Source of the DNA: Natronoglomus mannanivorans
GTDB lineage: Archaea; Halobacteriota; Halobacteria; Halobacteriales; Natrialbaceae
Direction of reading: 5' to 3'
Length of the DNA: 64,000 nucleotides
Assembly (NCBI GenBank): GCA_025517485.1
Contig: JAOPKB010000012.1
Coordinates: forward strand, 1 to 64,000
The notes under the pieces are model-generated. The model did not search any database. It saw only the letters and a program-made list of their open reading frames with translations, and was not told where the DNA came from. Position numbers and translations under genes: made by a program. This document shows positions 63,637-64,000 of the stretch, piece by piece (position 1 is the stretch's first letter; every line of letters begins with the position of its first letter).

Positions 63637-64000
63637 GCATTGGAAGCGGCGCCGAGGAGGGGTACGAACATTACGAGGCCGTCGTCGTCGGCTGCGGTCC
63701 CGGTGGTGCCGCCGCGGCGGCCCGCCTCGCAGATCACGGCGTCGAGACGCTCGTCTTAGAACGCGGGGTCGAAGCCGGTTCGAAGAACGTCTCCGGTGGA
63801 TTGCTCTACGCCGAGGAGTCCGCGGCGTACACGATCGACGATCTCTTCTCCGACTTCCGGGCCGAGGCCGCCGAACGGCCGGTCACTGACTATCACATTC
63901 ACAACATGTCGGGCAACCGGGTCAAGAGCTACGACCTGACCGATCTCCACGACCACGACACCGACTGGTGTGACGCCGTTCTCCGCCGGCCGATGGACAG
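63633..64000 (+). CDS. fixC: ETF-quinone oxidoreductase FixC (partial)
   Basis: From ATG 63633 the reading frame runs off the window's end. It shows the FAD-binding motif VVVGCGPGGAAAAARLADHG and ERGVEAGSKNVSGGLLY, a hallmark of FixC/ETF-QO flavoproteins that pass ETF electrons to menaquinone. The start overlaps the fixB stop (ATGA). fixX would be expected next, outside the window. Confidence 0.92.
   Translation, partial: MSIGSGAEEGYEHYEAVVVGCGPGGAAAAARLADHGVETLVLERGVEAGSKNVSGGLLYAEESAAYTIDDLFSDFRAEAAERPVTDYHIHNMSGNRVKSYDLTDLHDHDTDWCDAVLRRPMD

Overview
This 64 kb window is chromosomal DNA of an extremely halophilic archaeon (class Halobacteria; the style fits Natrialbales, but the genus is not resolved here). 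The reasons are very acidic predicted proteins, high G+C with frequent CTCGAG codon pairs, short or absent 5' leaders with TATA-like boxes about 26-30 nt before starts, Tat-type lipoproteins, a PGF-CTERM surface protein, HalOD1 and bacterio-opsin-activator type HTH proteins, bacterial-type PEP carboxylase, and archaeal SMC/ScpA, TFS and GatB. There is one tRNA gene (Ser, anticodon CGA), no rRNA and no CRISPR array.

Layout. 0-8.6 kb: a truncated KaiC/RadA-like gene at the left edge, a trypsin-like protease, a phosphoribosyltransferase, a metallo-beta-lactamase hydrolase, a MATE exporter, a geranylgeranyl-reductase-family flavoprotein, MTA phosphorylase and a small HTH-like protein. 8.9-14 kb: scpA-smc and a small coiled-coil gene. 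14-23.8 kb: an all-minus-strand accessory cluster with a DUF2182 membrane protein, a beta-propeller protein, a glutamate-dehydrogenase homologue lacking its catalytic residues, a PadR regulator, a three-helix membrane protein, a heme-copper-oxidase subunit I homologue lacking the usual D-channel residues, an MFS transporter, a permease with a Cys-rich insert and a small membrane protein. A 49-nt structured element occurs twice inside this cluster.

24-28.4 kb: a zinc-finger-like protein, a DUF389 membrane protein, a membrane protein with an acidic N-terminus and a lipoprotein paralogue of the cluster's beta-propeller. 28.5-32.9 kb: PQQ-like propeller lipoprotein, gatB, an HTH-10 regulator, HalOD1 and a small acidic protein. 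33-38 kb: a probable iron-handling group (cohesin-domain surface protein, His-rich iron-transporter-like lipoprotein, DyP-like protein, propeller lipoprotein). 38.7-50 kb: ilvD, a glycosyltransferase, a beta-RFAP-synthase-like GHMP protein, a KaiC-like protein with a degenerate P-loop, a propeller lipoprotein, a ribbon-helix-helix/zinc-ribbon pair, tfs and ppc.

50-64 kb: a MoxR ATPase, tRNA-Ser, small membrane proteins, leuA/cimA, a purine-type phosphoribosyltransferase, DUF192, a large phytoene-desaturase-like oxidoreductase, an IS1341-type element that carries tnpB and, inside its ends, a divergent winged-helix gene, an HNH-like protein, a DUF5800-like protein, a bactofilin-like polymer-forming protein, and the electron-transfer operon fixA-fixB-fixC, which runs off the right edge. 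The most unusual parts are the 14-23 kb cluster with its two apparently rewired enzyme homologues and repeated RNA-like element, the iron group and the IS element.
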